Positions 1 through 10,490 of a DNA stretch of 64,000 nt are shown here, piece after piece. The DNA comes from Tetranychus cinnabarinus (Eukaryota > Arthropoda > Arachnida > Trombidiformes > Tetranychidae): assembly GCA_022266195.1 (NCBI GenBank), contig WHVY01000004.1:8883501-8947500 (forward strand), written 5' to 3'. Position numbers and translations under genes: made by a program. Below the pieces are notes generated by a model, which ran no database searches, was not told the DNA's origin, and was given only the letters and a program-made list of their open reading frames with translations. Every line of letters starts with the position of its first letter. Position 1 is the stretch's first letter.

Positions 1-3000
1 CAAGCAACGAATTGAGATCAACATCTGAAAGTCCAAGCACAAATGTAATGGTAGCATCATCAAGTGATAGAGAACGAGTTTCCGTTGCAAATGATTATAA
101 GAATGAAGCTGTCGATGAATCAAATGATCGCGATGCAAGTGACTTGTCGATTGACCAAGCTGATGTTAGACGAGTAATCGAGTCAATCGATTTACAAAAT
201 GAAGACTCAGCATCTAAATTGATAGAAAATTGTGAGAACTTAGAGGAACAGATTTCTATTATTGATGCTGTTAGCTCGTGTAACGAAAAAGTCTCTATTA
301 AAACGCCAAAAGTAGAAGTATTCGTCAAGGCAGAGTCAGAAATTGCTAATGCAGCAAATTATGAAACTGTTAATGAAGAGAAAGTGTCGAATGATGATTC
401 TGAGGTAGAAATAGTTTCTAAACAACCATTTGTAGAAGCTAGCAAATTGATTGAAGATCCAAAAGTTAACAAAAAGAAGGATTCAGTAACAAAGAGCAAA
501 GAAAGTATCGAGAAAATAACGTTAAATAACGAGTCTATTAACACTTTGGCTTCAGTACTATTTGAAGATGTCGAACTGCGGCCATCAGACATAAATGAAA
601 CCAAAACTATCGATGCAAGTGAAATAATTGAGAGCAATTTAGCGAAACCATCTCAGATTAAAGTTACAATTGTTGAATCGCGAGTCAAATCAGATCTGTT
701 TGAACAGCCAACTGAAACAACTGAGAAACTTACGATTGACAATAGTGAGAAATCAGTTTTGGATAAAGTTGAAGTGCAAAGAAGCAAAGTAATCGATTCT
801 GTTAACATTGAAATTCAACCAACAATTCTTATTAAAGACCAAATCAAAACAGAAGAAGCAAAACTGTTAGTTGACGAATCACCATTAGAAGAAATAACTG
901 ATTCGCAGGTTGATAGCTGTGCAGCTAACTTAGTTTCTCTGGAACCGCAAAAAAATATCGATGAAAATGAGATGCAAGCCAATTCTGCATATAAAGAGAT
1001 AGCAAAGAATGAAATCGATGTAGATTTGGCGGCGAACGCAAAAGCAAGTTTACATGAACAACCCGAAGAACCAAGTGCTCAATTGAATGAGGTTCCATTG
1101 ATCTGCACGAAAGAAAAGAAAGTTTTGACTGAAAACAAAGCATTAGTTGATTGTGTCGATTCATTGCAATTAGAGTCAACTGGTGAGCTTGCCTCTTTCA
1201 AGCCCAATACTGACTTTGGTTTCTCATCTATTCAACAAAAATGCGATTTGTATAACTGTACATCTGGTAGTATTGATGTTAGACAATGTCCTAAGAAAGT
1301 TGAACTCGAAAATGCTGATGAAGTAAAAGAACAATTAGATGAATCATTTGATGATTCTTCGAAAGTTGTGCATCAAAATAAACCCAATGAAAAGGTTGAA
1401 GTTGTTGAACCAGAATCTATGAAGAAAACAAAACCTAAAAAGAATGAAAATGGTGAAAAAGTTAGCAAATTGGATAAACCAGAAAACAAATCTAACCAAA
1501 ATACGTCTAATGCTGAACATGCAAATAAGATTGAATCTGGTGAAAGTGAGCCTAAAGTTGACAGCAAATCTAACCAAAATACTTTGTCTAATGGCTCCAT
1601 TCAGCCTAAAAATAAGATTGAATCTGATAAAAGCGAATCTAAAGTTGAAAGCAAATCTAACAAGTTAGAGTCAAGTGATTCGATCGAGAAGACAAAAGAC
1701 GGTAAAGGTGCAATTTGTGATAAATCTGGTAAAGTTGAAGAAAGCAAACTCGGGGTAGAAAAATGTGCAGATTTAGTCGGTTCTATTGAAGAAACCCTGG
1801 AAAACAAATCGAGTGTGGTTAAGAAAGACGATGTTGTTGAGGGAAAACGTTTGGAAAAGAGTCCTGAAAAGGCTGATAAATTGTCTGTTAAGCGAAAGTC
1901 ATTGGTAGCAAAACCAGAGTTTGATAAATTAGTTAGCGTACAGCTAGAAATACCTTTCATTGGAGGTGCTCTTACATGGAAAATGCCAGTTTCAGTGCCT
2001 TCAGATAAGCGACGAAAGTCAAGTTCACTGAAAAAAGAAGATAAAGAAGAGGTAAACTCTGTCACAGTTAAACGTAAATCATCAAAAGAATCGACAAACA
2101 ATGGCGATGTTGATACAGTGTTCAATTCGCACACAAAATCAAAGCCATCTAAACAAGAAACAGAAGCTTCTACTGAAGCAACTATCAAAACAAAAGTTGA
2201 TCGTCAAGTTGATTCACTGCTTAAGCCAGGTCCAACGATAGAAGCGACTGTCAATATCATTGCAAATACTGAAAAGCTTCATAATAAAAGTCAATCAGAA
2301 TCAGAAAATAACAATACTTTAAAAGAGTCTGTCACTAGTAAAGTCGACAAAACTATTGCAAACCAACCATCAATCAAACCATCAGACAAACTTAAATCAC
2401 CATCGCCACCGTCATCGCCAGTGTCACTATCGACATCAAAAACTGAAGAAAAATCGAAAAGCAAACGAAAAGTTGCAACCAAAAAAGAAGAGGATTATAA
2501 TGTGAAGGCAAATGATCAAATGATTAGTGAGAAAATGAAACCATCAGAAGTGGACACTTCAATAATAAAATCTCCAATTAGTAGGATTCGTGATACAAGT
2601 AAAGACGTTGCTTTTGAGTCTCGAATAACAGAGAAGACAGTCGATCATTCGATGGAATTCAATCGAGAACCATTAGTTACTTCAACTCCTAGAGTGGAAC
2701 AAAATCAACCTGAGAACACAAGTAATCGTTCACGTCGTGATATGATTCCTCCAATGAGTCCAAATAGAAGAGAAAGAAATTCAACTAGATCTGTTCGACG
2801 TTCATTGTCTCGATCAAGAGACAGACCAAACATTCCAATTGTTAGTAAAGGTTACAATCAGATGAATGAGAGAATGACTTCAATAGAACCAAAAAGTTCG
2901 TCCATTCGTTTGACATACTCAGGAAAGTCAAACGAATCATTAAGATTATTTGCCGAATCGCGAATGACTGAAGATAGATTGAGTCGTTTCGATAGTTACA

Positions 3001-4298
3001 AGTTACATTTACCCAGTTCTCGATCATATCTGAGACGTTCTTATGAATCATTGAATGATATTTACCATCGAACGATTGATGCTGTTGAAGATGATTATTT
3101 ACGGGTTAAAAGAACATACAATTCCATCGATTCAACAAGCAATCAATTCAATAGCTACAATCTTCTTAATGATGAGATGAAATACAAGTCAAACTATTCA
3201 ACTAGATTCAATGATTACCATTCTTATATTGATCACAATCGATTGGTGAAGTCTCTAGACTACAGTTCTCATCGTCGCAAGAAAATTGCGCCAACTCATG
3301 ATTACAGAAGAAGACAATTTAACTCAGATTATTCCATTTCAACTGATTATTCTTCATTATTCAATAGCATCCGCGATCGGATAAATCAATTGAAAAGTGA
3401 TTCTCGTAAACGCTTTAGACAAATTGAACACGATTACATCTATCATAGTTGTCCTGACATAACACTCTTGTCAAGTCAATCGATTAAAAGACCATCATCT
3501 TCATTGTCTCACAAAGTTCGAAGAAGACAATCACCAGAAAAGTTAGTCTCCCATTCACTTGAAGTAAATCGATATCGATCAAGACCTTCAAATGAGTCTA
3601 ATTATATTCGTAGGACAACCAGTTCTTTCAACATAAATGGACAATCTGAACGAGTCAAAACTAGTGGGTCAAGCAGAAACAATTTCGAGTGTAAATTGTC
3701 CAATTACACTACACATTACACTTCAGTTCAAGACTTGAACTATTATACTCGACGAGTCGAGCCAAAAGCACAGTTAGATAAGAGCAAGATTTATACCGAT
3801 TACTTGGGCCCTTGGTTTAGCAATAATTCAATCTCTAATTCATCTAATTATCGTCCATCGAGGTTGACATATTCACAAATTGATCAACCAATTCGTCGAC
3901 GAGAATCATCATCTCCACCTTCATTCAGTTCTGATTATTGTTTTAAATCGAAATTAAGTTTCGATGATTACCATTCATCTCGAAATTTAATTTATGGCAA
4001 TGAAGATATTCATTTTAGACAATCAAATAAATCATCTTCAGTAGCATCTAAACGTGAAGTTTCAATCAAATATCATGATACCAATGAGAGGTTAAACAAT
4101 TTAACGGTTAGTCGATCATTTCTCGATTTAAATACCTCGTCCAGCCATTTATCAAATGATTTGGAATATAAATTAGTTCGAGCTCGATCTAATTGGGCTC
4201 GAACTCAGTCAACAATTAAGGCTTCAAATCATGACAAACCATTGAAATGCTTCTCATCCAATGAATCACAAACACTTAAAAAGTTCATCAGAAAATAA
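1..4298 (+). CDS. Giant exon, 3' part of a large disordered Ser/Lys/Glu-rich protein (5' partial)
   Basis: The frame is open from the left edge and ends at TAA 4296-4298, giving at least 1,430 residues. No ATG decides a start, and the first visible codons simply continue an upstream exon. The first ~800 residues are acidic and Lys/Ser-rich with many imperfect KSN/KIES-type repeats. The last ~600 are basic and rich in Arg, Ser and Tyr (RRSLSRSRDR-type runs). No folded domain is visible. One hydrophobic island stands out, LEIPFIGGALTWKMPV, near base 1945; a close match lies in the giant exon at 5437-9314. The composition suits a cytoskeletal or scaffold tail, such as the giant neuronal exons of arthropod ankyrins or MAP-like proteins. 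That is inference only; I do not recognise the protein. Confidence 0.75.
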   Translation, partial: SNELRSTSESPSTNVMVASSSDRERVSVANDYKNEAVDESNDRDASDLSIDQADVRRVIESIDLQNEDSASKLIENCENLEEQISIIDAVSSCNEKVSIKTPKVEVFVKAESEIANAANYETVNEEKVSNDDSEVEIVSKQPFVEASKLIEDPKVNKKKDSVTKSKESIEKITLNNESINTLASVLFEDVELRPSDINETKTIDASEIIESNLAKPSQIKVTIVESRVKSDLFEQPTETTEKLTIDNSEKSVLDKVEVQRSKVIDSVNIEIQPTILIKDQIKTEEAKLLVDESPLEEITDSQVDSCAANLVSLEPQKNIDENEMQANSAYKEIAKNEIDVDLAANAKASLHEQPEEPSAQLNEVPLICTKEKKVLTENKALVDCVDSLQLESTGELASFKPNTDFGFSSIQQKCDLYNCTSGSIDVRQCPKKVELENADEVKEQLDESFDDSSKVVHQNKPNEKVEVVEPESMKKTKPKKNENGEKVSKLDKPENKSNQNTSNAEHANKIESGESEPKVDSKSNQNTLSNGSIQPKNKIESDKSESKVESKSNKLESSDSIEKTKDGKGAICDKSGKVEESKLGVEKCADLVGSIEETLENKSSVVKKDDVVEGKRLEKSPEKADKLSVKRKSLVAKPEFDKLVSVQLEIPFIGGALTWKMPVSVPSDKRRKSSSLKKEDKEEVNSVTVKRKSSKESTNNGDVDTVFNSHTKSKPSKQETEASTEATIKTKVDRQVDSLLKPGPTIEATVNIIANTEKLHNKSQSESENNNTLKESVTSKVDKTIANQPSIKPSDKLKSPSPPSSPVSLSTSKTEEKSKSKRKVATKKEEDYNVKANDQMISEKMKPSEVDTSIIKSPISRIRDTSKDVAFESRITEKTVDHSMEFNREPLVTSTPRVEQNQPENTSNRSRRDMIPPMSPNRRERNSTRSVRRSLSRSRDRPNIPIVSKGYNQMNERMTSIEPKSSSIRLTYSGKSNESLRLFAESRMTEDRLSRFDSYKLHLPSSRSYLRRSYESLNDIYHRTIDAVEDDYLRVKRTYNSIDSTSNQFNSYNLLNDEMKYKSNYSTRFNDYHSYIDHNRLVKSLDYSSHRRKKIAPTHDYRRRQFNSDYSISTDYSSLFNSIRDRINQLKSDSRKRFRQIEHDYIYHSCPDITLLSSQSIKRPSSSLSHKVRRRQSPEKLVSHSLEVNRYRSRPSNESNYIRRTTSSFNINGQSERVKTSGSSRNNFECKLSNYTTHYTSVQDLNYYTRRVEPKAQLDKSKIYTDYLGPWFSNNSISNSSNYRPSRLTYSQIDQPIRRRESSSPPSFSSDYCFKSKLSFDDYHSSRNLIYGNEDIHFRQSNKSSSVASKREVSIKYHDTNERLNNLTVSRSFLDLNTSSSHLSNDLEYKLVRARSNWARTQSTIKASNHDKPLKCFSSNESQTLKKFIRK

Positions 4299-5436
4299 TA
4301 TGAAACATTTGACTAAATCCAACTCAAAATGTTTAAACAATTTATCTACTTGAAAAATCTATTCGTTAATCTAATTGAACATAATCAAGTTAAAACTAAT
4401 TGTTGCCATTAATTTAAACGGAAATATCAATTATTAATCTTTAAACGGAAATTAAATCAAGGTTGAATTGATTTGCGATTAAAGACAAGATTAGGTTAAC
4501 AATTAAGAGATTTAAACAATTAACTCTCTGTTTGGTTTACCAAATTGTTACTCCATCAGCAATGATCAACTTTCCTTTTCCTATTAAAATCCTTTGCTTC
4601 AATGTAACAATTAATTGATAGCAAGTAAACAATCAAATAGTAGTTAACAATCATTCCCAGTTAATAGTTTAATCTTCAACTTGGTATCTGGTTTAAGTTA
4701 ACAATTAAGTCAATACAGTCGTAATATGTAACATTTGTATCACTCAAAGTGTTAACCAAATTTATTTTCACTACAAAATTGATCATTAAATGATCTAAAT
4801 GTATTAGTATTAAGTTTACAATCAATTGTATTAGATGATATTTTTTCCTCTCGATTCTTGTTTCAACAATTAGCCTCAATATTAGCCTGGATAGAGTATT
4901 ATTATCGCTTTAAATTGTAACCAAATTCATATTTAAATCATTGTCCAACTTGAATTATTGATTCATAAAAAAAGATTCATTTGAAGATATTTTTGTTTGT
5001 AACTCAATTTATTAATTTGTTGGTTAAAGTGTGGTGAAAAATTAGGAGACAATCATTTCAATTGCTAATCAATTTGGCTGAACTCGATTGAATCTTGATT
5101 GTTCTAGTCTTGTCAGCCTTTTTAGTTGAAATTTTTTGACTTCAATTTTAAAAGATTGCTATTGGAAAAGAAAAGAAATTGAATTTCAATCTCTAATTGT
5201 TCTCTTAATTTTTCATCATAGGTGATTAATTTGCTGTTGAATTAAATGTTGAGTTTGATTGGAGTTGATTGTCTGGCTGAGCATGTTAACAGATTGTTGA
5301 AATGATTTACAAAGCAACACAAGAAACAATAACCTAACCTAAAGAAACCTTTTGTTTCCACCAAAAAAAATGTCTAAACCTTTAACTATTATTTCAATAC
5401 TAACCCAATTGTTTCAATGATTACCTAAACTAACAG
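4299..5436. other. Non-coding AT-rich spacer or intron between two giant exons
   Basis: This stretch holds no convincing gene. It is AT-rich, with many TTAAC/AATTG runs. Its right end has a branch-like CTAAC and an AG at 5435-5436 that can serve as the 3' splice site of the next giant exon. If the two giant exons are alternative last exons of one gene, this holds the first exon's 3' UTR followed by intron. Confidence 0.5.
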
Positions 5437-8400
5437 ATGCACGTGAATACAGTAAGGTTTGCACGTCACAATTAACTGCAGTTGAATCGATGGAAAGTGT
5501 TGAATCAACTAATAGATTACCCTTGTTAACAAAGCCTGAAACTGTTGACGGTTTAACCGGAAATTTATCTCCTCGTGAACCAGATAATTTGAATATTGAT
5601 GTTGATCGTGTATCACCATTAACTAAACCCTCTCCGCCGGAAATAGTTGACACTGCCACAATGGAACAGGTTATATCACCAGTTATCGATTTTCCTGATT
5701 ATTTAACTCCGGAAGTTCAGGTTAAGGTTGGTGTTTCACCGACAGAGGAAGTTGTCAACATGGCAACAGCTACAGAATCCACGGATAAACCTGAATTGGT
5801 TGATTTGGCCGATGATGTGCCTATTCAGGTTGAAGGATCAATGGCTTTTGTCAATAGTGCCTTTGAAGGTGCTGATGCCATTGATGCTCGGGAAGAGCTG
5901 AATGATGGTGCAGTCAGTCCATTTGAGATTATTCGAGATGAAACTGAACCAGTGAGAAATTCATTGGTTAGTCCAGATTCAGAGGTTTACTCGGAGACTC
6001 TTCAGGGTGAAGATGAAGTTATGAGACAATTGGATAGTGAGCGAGTTGAACATTACCAAGAGTCGAATAATGTTGATCAAGATAATTTAATGGGTTTTAA
6101 GGAGAAACAAATTGCTGTTTCAGATGTTGATGATGTTTTTGTTGCTTCGTCTCAAGCTAAATTGGAATCGACTGAAAGTGATGATAAATTGTCGACAATT
6201 GTTCATGGTTCTTCTCGACTTCATTCAGCCAGTGAGATTGAGGAAAATGTTGTCGTTTGGGAAACGACTATTCATCAACATTCAATTGAAATGTCGGATG
6301 AGGTCAGTGAGATGACTTCAAATGGAATGAAGATTCGTCTTGAGGAAAGGATTAATGAAGAGGTTGGAGAAACGGAGAAAAGTGAATCAACAGATTCGAG
6401 TGAATTGAAAAGGGAAGCTCGAGTGTTGGCCAATCAAATTGTGGGTAAAGTCAAGGAGACGATTCAATCACAGGGTTTAACGGAATCGGTTGAGATTTCA
6501 GATGAAGATTTGGTTGAATTGTCGGATGAACAGTCGACTGAGGAACAACCAATTAAAAATGAATCGATAGACCAAAAGGTTGACTCTGAGCAATTGTTTG
6601 GTACTAAAGTGATTCAAGATTCAATTAGTTCGGAAAAGGTTCGTGTTGAAAAGGAGGAAACATCCGAGATAATTGTCGATTCAAATGGCCAAGAATATTT
6701 GATAACTGAAATTAAAACAACCGAAGAAAAGACAAGATCTGAGACGATAATTAAGACTGATGAATTTACTGAGGAAGAGTCGGTTGTTAAAATGAGAGTT
6801 AAACCCAAAAGTCAGAGTAATGATGAATTGGGTCTTGGGTCCAGTTTGGGTAAAGAGCAACGATTCTCGACCGATTCAGAAAGGTTGGCCAATTTAACTG
6901 GAGCAAGTTTATCTTCGACTCCAACATCAAGTGATAGAAAATTCGTGTCTTGTTTATCTGAATCATCTCGTTCTCCTGGAAGCTCTAGACCGACATCATC
7001 TGATTTTGACCATTTAGTTCCCAATTTTAGCCATGGTCAGGGTAGCTCATTGACTGGACCTTCTGGTTCTGAGTATGAAACGGCTGCAACTTCCCAGGAA
7101 AGTTCGAGTTACATTAGCGCTCATCAGGCAACCACTTCAGGAGAATCCAATTCATATGTAACAGCTAAATCTTCCCGTGAATCAACAATTTCGGTTGATT
7201 CGGATCATTCATTCAATTACACCGATTCTGAGACGAGTGAAACCTTGATTACTGGAAACTTTGCCGATGAAAGTCGAACTCCTGTTCCACAAGAAGATTT
7301 TGTTCCAGAAGTGAGAATCATTGAGGGTGTCCAATTGGATCAGAATGATCCTAAAGAAGATTATGATGAAGATGAAGACGATGGATCATCAACTCCGGTC
7401 AATTATGATTTAACCTCTTCACAAGTTAAAGAGCCTTATGAATCTGAAATACCGGAAGATGTTATTCGAAGTGGCATAGAGATTCCTTTTATGGCTGGTA
7501 GCTGTAATTGGGAGTTGATCGAGAGACCCGATCATTCCAGTTCATCGAGTCCATTTGAGATAATTCCAATAACAAATGAACAGATGACTGATTTACTCGA
7601 AGAGACACCAGAAAAGATGTTGGGTGAGAAAGTTTCAGCGGTTCCAGGTTTACCTCTTGAACCCATTGAGACAACAGCAAAGACAATGTCATTGTTGACA
7701 TCAACCACAACCACAACAACTAAATCAGGAGCATCTCAAGCAAGTGGTAATGATGATGGTGAACAACAATCAATTTCAGATGCTTCTGTGACATGGTTGT
7801 CGTCCAGTCTTGGAACTGCTGTTGGAATAGGAAACAATTCATTTGACAGTTCAACCGGTGGAGGCCAAATGTCGGATAGGATTGGTGTTAATGGTGGACC
7901 CATTTCGGGTTTAACTGATTCCATCAACAGCTTTGAAGCTCTTGGACAATGTAGTGATAATCTTGGCACTGGTGATGCCATGTCTTCACTTGAAAGCCAA
8001 GGACAGGGCCACTGTTCATTAAAAGATCAGGTTATAACGACCACAACCACGACTTTGGTTACTTCATCTTCACCCGAAATGGCTTGCCTTGTTTCTGGTT
8101 CAGATGCTAATGAAATATCTGACTTTGAAAGGTACGATATTGATCGTTCTTCTCTTGGTGAGTTTTCACCCGGCTTGCGATTACCTGAAGGTGGTCGGGA
8201 AACTCTTGGTGGGTCATTGTCATCCGTTAATGACATCAATGAAATACCTTCGGAAGCAGCAGCAACTGATACACCATTAATATCTCAAAGTTCAGTTGCT
8301 TCGTCCATCTTGTCTGAACAGGCTCGACACCAGTTATCTTATGATTTAAGCCCTGAAATACCATGCCAAGGATCGGGTACAGTTGGTGAAACGCTTACAA

Positions 8401-9314
8401 TGAGAAGCGATGAAACTCAACTTTACTCTGAAGGCGATGGAACCAGGCCTTTATCACCAATACCACCAAACGATTTTGGTTCAAATGCCGTTTCATCCAT
8501 TGGAACGTATGAAACATGGGAAGAGAAATCTCCATGTTCCGATGATACAGACATGTGCATGATGATGACCCCTTCGTCTACTGATAATTTCAATGTTCCT
8601 CCTCAACTTGCAAGCATTTCGCCTTCATCTTCATCGACCGGTCTTATCATGGGCAATGGATCGTCTTCAATGAATCCCATTGAGGGAATGACCGGCATTG
8701 CAAGTGAATTGGGTCGAATCGAAGAAGAAGACGAACTTGGTTTTATCCTTAATTCATCCAAATTTCAGAATAACGGTTCTGCACACGACGATTTTCGCAC
8801 CTTAGCTTTTGATAGATCGAAACCAATTCCTGTTTCATCAATTGCTCCTGGACACATTGGTACTGTTGTTGAGGCTCATGAAGGTTCATCGGCTGGCTCA
8901 TCACTGCAAGAATTTGAGAAACTCGAAGCTGAAGTGATAGCAGCCAAGACGGGAACAGTTAGTAAACCTGCTCATCATGGTTCATCTGATTCAATTGGTT
9001 CATTTGGTTCGGTGGGAAATAAACTTGTCATTGGTAGGGGAAGTCAAGGTGATGACAATTTATCTGTAAACTCATTGATGGAATTTGAAAAGTTAGAATC
9101 TGAATGTCGAGATGCTGAAGTGATTGAAACTGCTGCTCGTGATGAAGCTGCTCGCCTCTCTGAGATTGAAGAAGGCCATGAGTCTCAAGCATCTGATTCA
9201 CAGGAAACTCTCTCTGAACCGGGTCGATCTGATGAAGAAGATGCCGATTATGAGAAAAGAATGAAAGAAATTGATGAAATGATTGGAGTAACCAAATCCA
9301 TCAATAATAATTAA
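5437..9314 (+). CDS. Second giant exon, disordered Ser/Glu-rich protein C-terminus
   Basis: The open frame runs from a probable 3' splice site (AG at 5435-5436) to TAA at 9312-9314. A first ATG lies at 5490, but the frame is open and protein-like upstream of it (DAREYSKVCTSQLTAVES), so I take this as a terminal exon entered by splicing. The ~1,290 residues are acidic and Ser/Thr-rich with no folded domain. Near base 7465 it has IEIPFMAGSCNWELI, matching an island in the upstream giant exon. Near the end are two copies of an EFEKLE motif (SLQEFEKLEAE about 8905, SLMEFEKLESE about 9073), then an acidic helix-prone tail ending KRMKEIDEMIGVTKS. A poly(A) signal AATAAA is at 9453-9458. Function is unknown; a giant-ankyrin or similar cytoskeletal tail is possible. 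Confidence 0.75.
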
Positions 9315-9452
9315 TGTTATTAAATGAAAGATAACTAAATAATTTAATCTTCATCAACATTTAAACTCCATCCATCTTCACCCAATTCAAATCATTAACT
9401 TATAGGTTCGTTAAGAGCTGCTAATATTCATTTAATTATTGCAATCTCATTA

Positions 9453-9458
9453 AATAAA
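9453..9458 (+). terminator. Poly(A) signal AATAAA
   Basis: Canonical AATAAA about 140 bases after the stop codon of the giant exon ending at 9314. Confidence 0.6.
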
Positions 9459-10490
9459 GGTTAACAAATTGTCTGAAAAATATTTCAATTTTATTTCACT
9501 TTCACAAACAAAAAGCAATGGAAAATTCAGTAAACCTTTTACATTCAAGCGAAATGAAATTTTCCCTTTTCTCAGTTTACAGGACATTTTGATGACCTAG
9601 AGGCAATTATCAATGACTAACATTGATTGTCAATGGTGTATTGGCATGAGTTTCAATAGAGTTTTGTAAAACGAGAAAAATCAGTTAAGATTCTGGTATG
9701 AGTTGTAAAGGAAATGAATAAGACTTTATACGAAATGTCCTCGCTTTGGTAAGTTCCGGTGTTAAATTCAACATTTTACCCGAAAAGCAATCACCAAACA
9801 TAATGAAATTTGTATTCAGTTAATCATGAAGCTGAAGACGCAAGAAAAGTCAGAAGTAAACAAAAAAAGCTCAGGGTTATTGAAAGCAACAAAAATATGA
9901 ATCACATTTGATGAAATTTCGGGACTTAACCAGAATTTTGTCAACAATGTTGACTATCAGGGAAACATGAGTTGCCTACTTTGGGGTGGCAAAGTGGGTG
10001 TTGGATTAGAATTGAAAAAGACCCAAAAAAAGTAAAAAAGAGGGAAAGTAAAGACCCGGCTATCCCACTCTTTCTCTCTCTCTACTTGCTTCTTCACTTT
10101 ACTGCAAGTTAAGGGTTACGGTCTGTTGCTGAGTCAAGGTTGACGATATTGTTTCTGCTTTTTTTTGTTATCTGAAAGTAAATTTCTTATAAAATTCAGT
10201 GAAAGTGTTCTGAGTGAGTTTAGGTATTACACCGGAAACTATTTACTTGTATATAACAGCAATATCATCATTAAACATTAACCATTTTTATTGTCTTATC
10301 AGCTATCGCAACTTAACCCAACATCTGGTATACCTTTTAACGTTTTGTGCATCTTGCAGTTTTTTTCTGGTGTTTTTCTGGTTCTTTGATAATTTACTTT
10401 TTGTCAACCTTTTGTTTTAAGACACTTGCCTTTGTTTGGATTAATTTTAACCTTTTTATCAGTTGATCATTAAATTATCTTCTGGTCATC
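9459..10490. other. Intergenic region upstream of the Gly/Asn-rich secreted protein
   Basis: No gene is seen. A pyrimidine-rich run (about 10068-10098) and T-rich stretches precede the ATG at 10491, and are presumably promoter and 5' UTR sequence. The small plus-strand open frame at 10214-10420 has the composition of translated AT-rich DNA and is not called. Confidence 0.4.
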
